From Hymenopus coronatus (Eukaryota; Arthropoda; Insecta; Mantodea; Hymenopodidae): DNA of 64,000 nt. Positions 13,301 to 28,300 of this stretch are shown one piece after another; positions within the stretch are counted from its first letter, which is position 1, and every line of letters begins with the position of its first letter. The position numbers were made by a program, and so were the translations under genes. The notes beneath the pieces are model-generated. The model saw only the letters and a list, made by a program, of their open reading frames with translations, had not been told where the DNA came from and did no database searches. Where the stretch lies: the NCBI GenBank assembly GCA_030762935.1, contig CM060888.1, positions 114,711,468 to 114,775,467 of the forward strand, given 5' to 3'.

Positions 13301-16300
13301 ACAAGAACACAAAAAATGCTACATAATGAACATATTCCCATTTGAAATGATCACCATGTGCATCACCACTGCAATGAAGATGTTGAGGTCACTCATCAAA
13401 AGCTGTACAAATTACGTCCAGTGGAATTTTCTTGTTAGCTGATGTGATTGATTTTTTTAGCATCTCAATATTGCAGTGCTTCTTTTGACATGTTCTTGGC
13501 TTGAGCATCTGTCACGGAGAATAATCCAATGGATTGAGGTCCTGACTCCCATTAGGCCAGTCAGCAGCAGCTGATGAACTGTGGGACATTAGTTGCCAAC
13601 AACTGCTGTGTGGTTTTTGCTTTGTGTGCAGCGGCGCTATGCAGCTGAATAATTCATGATTTCCCTCCAAACAGCTTCAAACTGCTATGTGGTATCACCT
13701 TTTTCAACATTGTCTGGTAGATAACTGCACAAGTCCACACCTTGACAAATATGCACCTCTGATGCTCCGTGCCAGGAAACTGCCCACCATACCATGACAG
13801 AAGTAGGGTGATGTCTGCGCTGCACACATGGAGCTTTCTCTCTTGCTTTTTTGGAGAACTGTGCATACACATGATTGTTTTGCTTGTTAAGTGACTCTTC
13901 CACAGCAAATTCTTTTTCATCTGTGAAAAGGAAGATCCAATACTGGCTCTCCCCATATGTCGTTAACAAAGCTTGGGATCAAAGCCAGCATCTTCTTTAA
14001 TTTTTCAGTTAGCAAATGCCTTGTGTATCTTTTGTATACACTGACATGTAAATCATCCTTCAAAATATATGACAATATTCATTAAGAGATGTTCATTTCA
14101 CGAGAGAAAATTGTTGTTTATGCAAAGGATTGTGTTGAATCTTTGCACGAACTGTGTACATACCTACAATGGCCAGATCAGACACAATCAATAATTGTAC
14201 CTATTTCTTTAAACTGAGCTATTTCCGAAACACAAATTGTTCACTGATGCCAAGAGGTTTCAGCATAAAAAAAAATTTTCTTAGCTGGCTTTCCACAATG
14301 AAATAATGCCAATACAGCGATATGATTTTTGTACACTCCCCATTCAATCTTTCTCTCTTGCCTGTTACTGGCACACTGCAAACCGATTACTCGCAAAGTA
14401 GTAAGGTGACTTTGTTGTCGACAATATACACCATTGCCACTTTTCCTTATTAACAATTTCCATACTACAGTGCATTTAAATTTTACTGACAGAACTTATG
14501 GAAGTGGTATGTCTTTTATATAGGGTTGTTAAATTATAAGTTAACCCCTGTCGCAGCCTCTCTCTACTGCAAGAGATCCGAGAGTTGCTGGCAAAGGTGC
14601 ACCAAAAATGTATCTTAAAATAAATAATGGAAATGTTGACCTTCACTCACCTGCAGGCAGCACAATTTGCGAAAATATTCTCACTCACTTGTTTAAGCTT
14701 AGCAGCTGTATCCTTGTGATTTCTTGCATGATGTTATCACTAAGTTTCTGTAGATTACACAGGGATTTCTGTTGCTGAGCTAAAGTGAATACTTGTTATG
14801 CTGCATGTTTGGGAGTAGATGGTCAATATTTTTTTAGCATATTTTATTTAAGGTAAGGACTCCAGTGCACCTTTGCTTGCACCACTTTCCTAGTAACTCT
14901 CTGATGATCTCTCGTACAGTTTTATTAATAAAATGCATCATCACAACAAATTTTTAATTTGTTTTGCCATTACTTGATGCTTTCAGAGTCATCAAAGCCA
15001 CTTGTACCTACAAGGAGAAGACCGTCTGTATGTAAACTTAGGTGAAAACCTAACAAAAGTGTATCATGAAAGACCACGGGATCAACTTTCCTCTCTCTAT
15101 AGTGCAGATGACATGTTCCTAGATGTTGGCAATCTCATTGCTACCAATACACTGACTGGAAGCAAACAATGGACTGTTGTGCCCATTCCCGCAGCGTATT
15201 CTGGCACCAATTGGCCTATCAGGGTAAATTTATTTAAGTTGATATGTTAAATAAACTCCAACTATGTGAAACAAAGTAAATTTGGGATTGCAGTATTTGT
15301 AATCAAGATAAAGTTCTGTAGGTATTATGAATGGATTTTTTACTTCTAATGTTTATACTATTAATTCATTAAGATATAAAACAAAATAGCTACCTAAGTT
15401 GCTGATGTAATAAACCACCTATTTAATCAATTTGATGTAAGTACACAAAGTTGGTGAGTTTTCATGGAGCCCAGTATATTCAAACTTGGTTTCAGGCTAT
15501 AGGTCCTGCTTACTGATAAAATCTACATTTTATAATCTTTCTTAATTTCCTTCTTTATCGTTCTTATGGATTTTCCTTAGTTTTTAAAGTTCTTTAGGTA
15601 AATAACTCATTATTTTAATTCTTTGTTAATTCAGAAGACATGAAATGACTCCATAAAAATATTAGATTAGGTTGCACATATACAGATTTCACTAAATTCG
15701 GTATTTATTACCTCAGAATTAGTTTCAAGGAATGTCTTTCTCATCATCAGCTGATTGCTGTTGGATAGCTTGCTGCTGATGATCACAGCTAACTACATGT
15801 CCTGTGTGAGTGGTGACAAGGGTTTCAGTCTATTTGGATTTCAAAGCTTAACCTTGATCAAGTTTTTCATGAAAATAAATTTTTCCCAAATATTCAGTTC
15901 AGAGGATTTTTGTACCTGCTTAATGTAATTGAGTTGATATATTGCTTTGTCCAAAAATGCACTGCTAATGCAGATTTTTCCTCTTTTATGGATTTGATGT
16001 TTCTAAAGTGTTCCCTTAAGCCTTGTTTCTATGTTTATTTTCATTTGACTGCATAAATACTTCTATGCTCCTTCTAGTCTATCCTGTAAATCCCAGATTT
16101 TGTATGAGGAGGTAAATCATTTTACACTTCTAGCTTATCTTGTAAATTCCAGATTTTGTATGATGAGGTATTTTATAAACCTGCAAAAGAGATGAGACTT
16201 ATATCATGCTTGAAGCCCCATACTGTAATCTGGCAAATTGATTAACAAACAAATTTCAAGAAATGTCAAAATATTAATCATTAAGCATTTGGGATCTTTT

Positions 16301-19300
16301 ATTTTTGCAAATTTTGTTAAAATGAATAACACATGGTAAATTAAGGTATATTTATGTAGATTGTGTAATCTGTAGACATTTTAACTTGCAACATTTCATA
16401 ATTATTTTTATATTTCAGTGTTTATTTTATCTATAATTTACAATTTTTCTGTTAAATTGGTCGTCATTTGGAATGTAATCACAAAAAAGTTGAGTAACAT
16501 TAATAAAGAATACATTTGTAATTTTGTATTTATCTATTTAACATTATTTGCTGAATGGTAATAATGCACTGTGATCAGCAAGTGCAACTGATGTGCTATA
16601 TGATAAAAAGAAGCACTTATACTCTGATGTCACAATGCTTTGGTTCTTTCAATTTGACAATGAAATTAAAAATTAATGCGGTTGATGTTGCCGTTGGTGC
16701 CTTTACCAAGCGAGTGAGAAGTTGTGTTCCTTATTGAATTGCAAGCTGTTATATTGTTGCATGAAACAATGAACAAAGATGAGAATTATTAAATGAGAAT
16801 TTATTTGAGACTTGGACACAGAAAAAGCTGCTTGCAAGTGTGGTTTCATCTTATAAAATGCAAAGTTTTGAGGGTGCTGTCATGTAAATTAAATTTGGCA
16901 AAAGGATTTTATGTTATTAATCTGAAAAGAAAATATGCACAAATAAACTCTACAACTTTATCATAAATTGGAATAGACAGATATCTACAAGAAATGTGTG
17001 GCAACAGAAGGTCACAAGGCAAAGAAAGCCAAATCCCTGAAAAGAGGACAAAGCAAAGCAAAGTGCCTAACAATGTTAGATGCTACACCACTCGGAAATC
17101 CTCAAGCAACATAAACAAGATAAAGAAGAACTAGCAAAGGACCTGAAGAAGCATTCCTTGCTGCAAATATTCCGCTTGAAAAAATGGAGAATACAATTCT
17201 TTGGAGTTTTCTTAATAAGTATATTACAGGTAAATTAAATTAAGTCTTATATGTTTGTTTTTGTACTTTACTACAGTATTACCATGCATTTATGTTTCCA
17301 TTGTTTGCAACACCTTTTATTGGTCCTCCCAGATTCTAAGATCACAATGTATTAAAATCCTCAAGTTTGGGTTTATGAAATGTTATGATTCATGCTATTT
17401 ATATCAGTCAGTTTGAGAGGGGAAAAAATTAAAATAAAATGACATTGCAACCAACCCAAGTTTTTCAAATAACTAAAGTGATAACATGATGACCAAGTCA
17501 AGCAACCATGGCCTGTCTTCACTTTTCTCTCTCAACAAGGCCTGTGGTTAGGCATCAGTACAGCTCACTTTTTTTTAAAAACAAAATATTTTGTCCTTTT
17601 AGAACCTTCAGTGTAAATAAATCTCTCAAGTTTGTCTTGTAGAAGCTTTCCATTTTTGGTTAGATACTGTTTTTAGGTTTGCTTTTGTTTGCAGCTGTTG
17701 GAGTTATTCTTGCCAATTCATTTACATTTGTAAATTTTTTATTTGTTATGTGTTTGTTTAGGCTCTTGGATCTTTTTATCCAAGTTGAGCAGACAAAATC
17801 ATTTGTCAAAATTTCTGTCACTGGTTTCATATACAAGGAATTGGAAAAATTGGTAAAAGCAAGGTTGAAACTTCAAGAGCAGAAGGCTAATCAGTTGTGT
17901 GCAGAAAAGGCACAAGCCAAGATTATGTAAACATAACATGGTGGGATGTGACATGAAGTTAAAAAAGGCTGCTCTTAACATAATGGAAAGACTTGTAATT
18001 GGTAGTGTTATCACTTCTTTCCTTCATGCAATTGGTTATTATTAGCATGTGACATAAAAATTAACATAACAGGAAGGAGAAATTTGGCATTAATTGGCAT
18101 TATGTCAACCCTAAATAGCACCATTAGAACAATGTTAAGTGTTACATTAAGTTCATAGTAATCCCTGCTTTAAAGGGCCAACATTCTTGGGATTCAAAAT
18201 TTTAGTGCATCCATGGCTGCGTTGATCAATTCAGGAAGAGGTATAACAAAACCCACAGTTACTCAAAACTTATATTGTCAGGTGACATAATACAAAGTTA
18301 TAATAAAAAGAAACCGCACAAAACTACTTGTGGAGAATTAATTGTCAGTGGCAAAACTGTGGAAGATTACAGAGTTGACCGTGAAATATGAACCCAGAGA
18401 CATTTTCAATATGGATGAAGTTTGACTATTTTTTTAAATACATAGTCAACTTTGCCCCAGATGGATAATTTTTCAGTGTGCTTAAAAGTGACAGCCTCAT
18501 ACCAGTAGATTTACTGGTATGTGAAAGAATTCCTGCTGCACGAAATTACAGAACACAGGCAGCACTGATATGATCTTGGAATGGGGGAATCATTTGCTCT
18601 AAATTAGCATTCTCTCATTGCTGGCATGCCTGTTATGATTTATCACGTCAGGAACTAGCTGAAGGGTACAGTGCTTTGAAGGCCAGTGTTAAGGAAAACA
18701 GCAATTAACAAGGAGCAAATTAACATTGTGACTACATTACTGGCAAGGAGGGTTGAACACCCCATATTTGTTGAGTAGAGCATGCAGGATGTACCATTTT
18801 GCCCTGCTAAATGTAAAATTCTGTACTTAAGCTTCATGGAACTCTTCAAAGAGGGCTCTGATTATTGCACTCTGGTGATAGCCATTGGAAGTAATTTGTG
18901 TGAAACCAGATGTGCACGAGGAGGCTGTCTTCCAGGAGGTTCGAGCAGCGTGATTTGGAGAGAACAGTTAGTCTTTGACACCGACTTGCAGTGAGGAGAT
19001 TTCCTGGGAAGATTTTTGTTCCATAGGGAAGGACCCTGTTTGAGTAAGCACTCTTTAGACCAACGGTTCCCAACCGGTGTGCCCCGGCTCCCTAGGATGC
19101 CGTGTGATTGGCTAAGGGGTGCCGCGAGATATTGATATAAACAAAAAAAAAATACCTTCTACTGAAGCCTTAAGTCTTGTAAGGTCTTGAAATAAAATAA
19201 GTCAAATCAATTACTCTCATGCACGGCAGATGGTGATAGTGGTCGATTCATTTCAATAATTCAGTTATACTAGTATCCCACAGATGGCATTACAGCTATA

Positions 19301-22300
19301 CCCTGCCGAACATTGAACATTCCCGAGACTACTCGCTTCCTCACGAACATTCCCGAGACTTCGACAGATGAATATATAAAAGTGTACGCCGCTTGGCGCT
19401 TTCAGTTGTCTTCCTCGCGTTGATTCACAGTGTTTAGCTATGGATAAGTTCATTGTTAAACGTAAATGCCAGGACAGTGAAAGTGAACAGTCGGCGCCTA
19501 CTGCTTGCTTTAAGAAGCCAAATCTTACAGTTTCTCCCGGACTGTCGAATTCACCACATAAAGAAGACAAACGAAAGAAAAGAACATACCAGGACAGTTA
19601 CTTAGCGTATGGATTTAAGTGGAATAACAACGAGGAAAACCCTATCCCTGTGTGTTTAGTTTGTGGCGAAACACTTAGCAACGAGGCCATGGTACCTAGC
19701 AAACTGAAGCGGCATCTTACAACAAAGCATCCTGGTGTGTCACAGAAAAGTGTAATGTATTTTTCACATATATTAGAAGGGGAGAAGAAAACAACTGTGC
19801 GAATTGTAAAGAGAATGATCATAGGTGATACTGCTCTTGAAGCCTCATTTAAAGTAGTAGAACTGATAGCTAAAAAAAAAAGAAACCTCATACTCTTGGA
19901 GAGGAAATCATTGGCCCTGCATGTCAAGTTATAGTTTCAACAATAATTGGCGAAGGAGCAGCTAATCAAATTTCGAAAGTTCCTCTGTCCAACAACACAA
20001 TCAGCCGCAAAATATCTGAAATGTCATGCAATATCAACGAACAAGTCACGGAGAAAATAAAAACTTATAGAACATTTGCTTTGCAAGTAGATGAGAGTCT
20101 CGATATTGGTGACAAACCGCAACTCCTTGGTTTTATCAGATATATTGATGAAAAAGATATTAGTGAACAGTTTCTGTTCTGTAGACCGCTGGAGACTACA
20201 ACCACAGGCCATGATATTTTTGTTTCTATTAATTCCTATCTCAATGACCATGATCTTTCATGGAAAGACTGTTGTGGTATATGTACAGATGGTGCACCAT
20301 CTATGTCTGGGAAAATTAAAGGTTTTTACTGCCAAAGCTCTCAATGAAAATCCATCCATTATTATAACTCACTGTTATCTGCATAGAGAGGCATTAGTCA
20401 TGAAAGCGTGTAATGAAGATTTTGCTGAAGTGTTTAACCAAGTTATGAAAATGGTGAACTAGATGAAGTCTCGACCTTTAAAGTGCAGACTTTTTGAACA
20501 ATTATGTCACGCAATGGATGCAGCTCATACCTCTTTGTTACTTCACACAGAAGTAAGGTGGTTGTCGTGGGGTCGTGTATTGAACCGGTTTCTCGAACCT
20601 AAAGAACAGCTAAAAACTTTTTTAAGGATGAAAATCAAGACACATTTCATGAGCTCTTACTAAGTGATTCTTGGTGTTTTGAACTGTCGTATCTGGCAGA
20701 TATTTTTCATAAGCTGAATGAACTGAATGTTTCGATGCAGGGTCGACATGAAACAATAATCTCCTCAACCACTAAAATGAAAGGTTTTAAAAGAAAACTT
20801 AGTTCTTGGAAGTCTGCAGTTCAAAAAGGAGATTTGTCGAACTTTCCATCTCTTCTTAATGTGGCAGGAGATAAAGATCTGGGTAAGCTGAAAGACCGCA
20901 TTTGTGATCACTTATCAAGATTGCAAGATGCAATAGATGCGTACTTTCCAACTATTTCCACTACGAATCTCAACTGGGTTGTCTCACCATTTGATTTCGT
21001 AGATAGTGCAGAGGAAATAGATTTCACTGCTTGCGAACGAGATGAATTTATTGATCTTTGTGCTGATTCCACACTCAAAGGTAAGTTCACCAAGAGTGAG
21101 GCGTCGGTGGCTAGTTTTTGGCTTCAACGGAGAGAGGAGTACCCTAACCTAATGAAGAAAGCAATTAACGCACTTTTGTCCTTTTTAACATCCTATCTAT
21201 GCGAGCAAGCCTTCTCTGCTATGGTGACAATAAAATGCAAAGCAAGAAATAGACTGAATAACCTTGAGGATGATTTGCGTGTTTCACTGTCAACTGTAAG
21301 CCCCGACATCACATATCTGTGCTCTAAGCATCAATCACAAGTTTCACATTAATCGAACAAAATTTATTGATGTATTTTTACTCAGTGATTGTAGTAAAGT
21401 TTACTGTATTATGTTATGGTGTATGTTATTATTATATAATATTTCAATAAATTAACATATTAAGCTTAATTTTCTTTTAATTCAAGGAAGGGTGCCCGTG
21501 GTGTTTAATGTTATTCCCAAGGGTGCCGTGAACTTCAAAGGGTTAGGAAACACTGCTTTAGACTGTTCTAAATTTATTCATCATCCTTTTGGTAAGTCAA
21601 TTATTTTCAAAATTCATTACTGCTGTGCTCAGGACATTTAGTTTATTTCAGTATGGCAAAGATGAAAGGCCATTCACAGCGTAGTGCAAAGAAATGAAAG
21701 GAAAGAGAGTCATTTGCTTGAAATTCTATTCATTTTAAATTTTGTGTAAAGAAAATCTGGTCAAAAAGGCAGGGAAAAAAATGGAGAAGGTTTGTTGTCA
21801 AAAATTCATGTTGGAAAGAAGAAAAATAAAATATTTTGGAAGGAATATCTTATAGTTATTAATTTGTTACTTTTTACATGTTTGTTACATTTGTTACGCT
21901 ATTGTTTCCTACAGCAATCCTTATGGTACTAAGTTTGATGAAAAAGAGATTGTTGCAAGTCTACCTGATGGGGTGGAAAAAGACTTTGGCCTTAACCATG
22001 CCTTATGCTTATTGTCACAAAGAGTAACAAAGTATTTTAGATTCCACCATCCAATGTTGATTCTGAGTATGACTTTTCCCACCATGAAAATATTCTTTCA
22101 GGTTCATCCACAAATTTGAAGCCACAAAATGTGGAAATAAAGCTGGAGAAATATTTTTAAAAAAATGAGGAAATGTCACATTGCATTTCAAAAGTTAAAA
22201 GAGTGTTAATTGTTTATTTTGTATTTTGTTTAGTTTTATTGTATTTTATTTAGTATTTTAGGACATTAAACACAATAAATATTAGAACTGATTTAGATTA

Positions 22301-25300
22301 TTTAACAATTTTATTTACCACTTTTCACATGCATAAGCTTTTTATATCAACTTTTTTTTAGTGATTTTTAAGAATTCTATCCACCATTTTCCCTAAGCAT
22401 TAGATACATTATTAGATTTTATGAGCTATAAACAACTACGAGGTTTGGAGCTTTAATAGTGACAACTATTTGTTTACAACTGATAAAAAAGAAATGCACG
22501 TTACCAAGTTTTATGTTCTTCAAAGAAGTCATCAGCATTATGTGCAGCCATTACCAGTGGTGCGGAAGTTGTAGAAAGCCTTTTGCAGTGTCTGTTGTGT
22601 TGATAGTTCAAATGGAGTAATCTACTGCCTGACAAATCTCTAGAATGGTTCTGAAGCGAATGCCATGAAGTGGTTACTTGATCTTAAGAATCAAGTCAAA
22701 GTCACAAGGTTTTAAATCCAAGGGGTATGGGAGATGGTACAACAATTCCTAGCTCCAAACAACCAGCCACAGATTGCTCTGTATGCAGCTGAACATTGTC
22801 ATGTAAAATGATAAATGGGTTCTGCAGAAAGTATCACCCTGCAGGTTAAAGTGCAACTTATCCATAAAATCATGAGATCTTTCTATTGTTAGATGACTGA
22901 AAAGCGGCATTCAATACTTTGCTCATAGGAACATCACTTTGGAGGGAGAAAGAGAGAGAAAGACATGAGCTTCTTAATAATTCTGCTGTGAGTACTCAAA
23001 TGGTGACAGTAATGGAAGTACATGTGATATTGAAAGTTCCTCTGTACTGGCTAAACAAGCCATGGTTGCTGCTAAATATTTGTTTTACTTATATATGCGA
23101 GAAAAATTAGCATATATGCTGTTCCATTATTTTTTCACTTCTTGAAACAAATGTGTGGTGGAACCCACTACTGAATAGCTTGCAGTTTTTCTTTTTGCAA
23201 ATTAAAAATACCAACCATACGACAACAATTCTGTAATTCTGGAGCTTTACTACAAAGTTATGTGTTAGCAAAGCAAGCAAATGCTGAACGTCTATGTTGC
23301 TCCCCATAGAACTCTTTATATTGCAGCATTATTAGTTATAGTATTTGTGCTTCACCATTTAATTGGCATTCATCCATAGTTTCAATAAAAGCTATGGAAA
23401 TTTGGGAAGAGGTATGAACCTAAAGCACAAAGAGGCTCTGTAAGACCTATGTATCTTATATGGGGCATGTCTCAATTAAATAGAAATTAATCTTGCAAGA
23501 TATCCACGTATTAGTGGTTAGTGACACCTGCATACCAGTAGCTATCTGTGTCACGTCTTTCTCCTCTGATAGCTTGGAATTGTTCATGAATGAATTACAT
23601 CTTTTTGGGAGTAGCGACCTGGTAACGCAGAGCACGATAATGCATTTCATTCGCTGCAGAGTAGAACTCTTCCCATTTGTAAAACATAATAGAGCATGCT
23701 GTACTTAAGTATATTGGCATACTATCAGATACAACTGCTTCTTGTATCATGAGCAGTCATTTGTCGCCACAACCATATGAACTTTCAGGTGACTTATCAT
23801 GTTAGACATATTTTTGTGCTCAATCTTCAAAGAAGCTGCACATCTTGTGCATTTAACTGCTTTAACAGGGAGCTCCTCAAAATAGTCCCAAGCTCCAAGA
23901 GTGCTTTTTACTTGACATCTGTGTAGAATCTAAAAGAAACAGTGTAGGCCGTTAAAGATAATAGTTGCAAGAAAATAAGTAATTGAAAGTGCTGAATAGT
24001 AATCATTTGGAAACAATTAAATAGCTACATGTAGAATATAACATAAAATATTATATACTTTTGCATTAACGATAACAATTTATGGTAATTCTGACAACAG
24101 TTTCGGTAATAATTATGGGACATCACACAGAGTTACAAAATAATTAATCATTTAAAAGCATTAAAGGAATATTCTGAGTAGCCTTTTCAGGCATGAAGTA
24201 ACTTGGCAACGTTGTGTTGAGGTTGGTCAGGTTTCTGATCTGACTTCTGGCTGTAAACACATCAGTCACTTGCAAACATGATGCAGGTTGGTGCAATGTT
24301 TTGTGAATTAAAGAATGCAACTGGCATTCTTATTGGCCACACTGGTGTGGTAGCAGCAGTGAGGCATGTTTGTTTATGTACTGACCTAGTGCAAGTGACA
24401 CCCACACAACCTGCAGTGTTGCGAGCTTCTCTGTCTCTTGTTTTTGAAAAAAAAACTGAATTATTTCTGTAGGAAATGGTAAAAACATAAACGTATATAT
24501 ATACCCGGTGGAAGGGAAGTCATTATATTAATTTAAATCAGTGATAGATCTCTGCATTTGTAACACATTTTGCATCTTACGTTTTTGTAATAAAGTAGGG
24601 TGTTTTATTTAGCAGCAGCATTTCTTTAACTCTTTTTTAATACATTTTTTTTGTGGTTTTGTATCCCTAAGTGATTACAACAGCTAACATAACTCCATGG
24701 CACGACAGCTCACCCAGCTGCTGCATCCCCCATCTCGGTCCATGATGGACGTCATGGATGGGGTACAGTATTGGAGGGTGAGATGTGGTCAGTGCCTCGA
24801 ATTCCTGCCAGCTGGTTAATGCGGTTCTCATGACCTGGAGCCGCTACTTCTCCATCAAGTAGCTCCTCAATTGGCCCCCCAGGGACCTCAAGAGGCTGAG
24901 TGCACCCTGGTTCAGGTCTCCCAGTAGGGGAAAAATCCCCATGCTGGTACTGGGAATTGAACCCAGGTTTCCCGCTTGGTAAGCAGCAATGCTACCACTG
25001 TGCTAAGGAGATGATCATTGCAACTGCTAGTATAATTTTATATGCAAGTAGTACAGTTTTTTTGTTTTTTTTTCCTTTCTTTCTTTTTAAGTGTCCTGTT
25101 TATGCTTTGGTTGAACTTTCATTGTTTTTCTCCAAAAGTAAATCAAAATATACAGTAATTTATAAACCAAATGATTGAAGAGTTAACTGTACTCCATTAC
25201 TGCTTCACTTAGAGGCTTTTAACTGGGGTTTCTGGGCCAATGACTCAATGGAACTTTATGGAAGCTATGTGATTTTAAAAAAAAAAAATTTCTTTTGTTA

Positions 25301-28300
25301 GGTGACTGTTGTAATATTAAAACTCACCTATTGTATGTGGTATTTGTTGATGAAAATTATGGTAACCTTTCTTTGTGCTTCAACCAAATATTTATGCATT
25401 TAGTTAAGAAAAATATTTGCTTTTACAGTATACTGCTATTGATAGTGAAGGCCAAAATCTTGCTGTAGCAGGACGCACTGGCTTAGCTCACTACTCAATG
25501 GTAACACGTAAATGGAAGCTGTTTGGTAATGAAACACAAGAAAAGGACTTTGTTGTTACGGGAGGACTGCTGTGGTGGCGAGATCACATAGTGATGGGCT
25601 GTTACAGCATACTGGATAATCGGGATGAGATTCGAGTGTACCCCAGGGATGCACGTTTAGACAACACCTTCCTCAAACTTGCTCGTTTACCTGCACAAGT
25701 GCTGTTACTTAACACTCTTCGTGATCGCCTTGTCACATTCTGTGCCAATGGACAGATTTCAGTATATAGCCTCTCCATTAAGGAAAATCATTCATGTGAG
25801 TGTTTTTGTGATATTACGGTGTTGTGTTAGGGTTGAGTAGTGCTAGTTAGAGAACACTAAGACTTAACACTTTATTTACTACTTTGTATGCCATTTTTTG
25901 TTCCTAGAATGGGCTCTATATGGAATTTTTATGATATTTTATATTTTGGGTAAATTTATATTCTCTTTCTTAATTTTACAACTTTTAAGTAAGTACATAT
26001 TAAGCAATGCTCAATACTTCACTTTCAACCAGCATTCTGTCATAAATAAGGTGATTGTTACATGTAAACAATTTTAAAAGTTGCAAAGGAATACTGTGGC
26101 AAACTTATTGTTTTTGTGCTTCAAAAAAATAAAATACATAAGTTCAATAAATCACATAAAATGTGCCATATTAATTGAAAAGTCCTTAAACATCTTAGAG
26201 CCAAGTATATGCATAGTTTTTTGGTTTCAGATCATTACACAATGTATTATACATTCTAAACTATTATAAAATAAATATTCTTAATGTTTTACAATAACCT
26301 ATCATTTTCAAAATGAAATCTTTGCTCTGTTCTCTTTCTAGCTGAAACCAGTGAATAAAATATTTAACATTTCTCGTTGTGTTGCATAACATCTTAAAAT
26401 AGAATCACATCATCACAGAAATAGAATTAGGTGAACTTCCATTACCTTAATCCAAGCTTAAATGTTGAATGTTTGAGCTGCTTTAATATGGTAGTTATAG
26501 TGTTCAGTGTTGCAGATACATCTGGTTTGATATATATTGTTCTACATAAAGAATTCCTTCAAATGAACAATCACTTTATAACATTCTAGTTTGTTGCAAC
26601 CAATAGCTTCAAGTAGATGGATTTGCTAACATTAAGAAAACAATGGCAGATGTGCCATAATGTAATTTATAGTTATGAATTTATTTTTTCAGTGGGAGGG
26701 GTAGAAATTGGCATTCTCCAGACTGTCGATATTAGTGCACTGTGTGTTCATCCTGCATGTGTAGTGTCTGTGACTCTAACGACACTTCGCACTGAAACTG
26801 GACGCCATGCAGCTAATAAAGAAGTAGAAAGCATAATGCTGAATGTTAGTGGAAGATTATTAATGGTTCAAAGAGAGCAGAATTATCGGCAAGATGATGA
26901 TAATCTAGTAAGTAAATAAGCAGCAGTGGCATAAGCCAACCATTTCAGGATCTGAGATAATGCAAACATTCATCCTGCTGCATGTGAATTAAAAATCTGA
27001 TTAAAGTTATGTATGTGATTTTGACTTTAACATTATCCAGTCTGTTAGGAAATTTACATTTTCTGAGCCAGTGAAATGAAGGAACCCCAAAATGGAAGTA
27101 AACCTGTTATTTGACATGTGTTTTCCCAAAAAATGGAGTAGCTAACATGTCATCTGTAGACCAGTACATTTCTAAAGTTTGTTTACGAACAACACCCATG
27201 AGCGTAATTAGACCAATTATTCTGTAAATCTCATTCAATGTTACTTCTATCCACTTCTGAATTTTACACTTAGGACCTAAATTGCCTTTAGAAGCCAGAT
27301 CTTTCTTCACCTTACTCGCATATACATTTTTTTCTGTAACAATGAGAGACACTAAATCAGCAGTAAAAAAGTTTTGTAAAGATGTCAATTGGTTGGTTGT
27401 CAGAAGTCAGCTGAGCTTGGGGTTGTAAACCAGAGGCTATGCTTGTAAAGATATATCTTGTTGTTTTGGAGTCATTTTGACTACCCCACAATATTGCTTC
27501 TTCACGAACACTGAAGGAAGAGAGTCACTTTCTTCCTCACTGCCACCTATATCCTCGACGCCCCCCTCAAAATCTGAAAACTCGCCATCAATATCAAAGT
27601 CACTGTCATATAGCAAAAAGTCCTCCACATCATCTGAAGTAATTTCTGAAGCCTGTACACTGCCTACATGAGCTAATTGTTAGCTACATTGCTAGTCAAA
27701 GCCATGGTTAGAACTGAGATATAACATTTTCAAATATGCTTTTCTGATAGCTAAAACAAAAAACTGTGAACCCTGTAGCTACACGGCTCTACCATAAATC
27801 TCTGCTGTGTATTTATTCTAAGGCATAAATAGAAATGCTGACGGAGAGGTTTGATTTCTTTGCAGCTTGGGTGTTCCTCATAAATACACACACGTAATTG
27901 CGTCGTAGCAATAAACAGAATGATAAAACCTTGAAGCCTTGAACATTATGCTTAGCTAGCTATACATATATACATTTGTAGGCACATAACACAAGCCTTA
28001 CTCACAAATTAGGTGCATTCAACGTACAGAATGACTTTTGCTACAGAGAAAAAAATTAGTGATATTTAAACTTTTATTAATACTCTTTGATTCTATGACA
28101 TATGTTTGTGTATGAATGTCGAGTAGCTTAAAACTCCATGTACCCTGAGCTCAATTGAACATCATTACACTTATTATCTGATATGAACTACCAAGTTAAA
28201 AGGATGTTAAACAAAAAAAAAAAAAAAAGTTTCAAAGTTTCACAATCAAGGTTTTATAAAAATTCTTTCCGAATGAAGAGGATTTTGCAGGCAATTCCTA

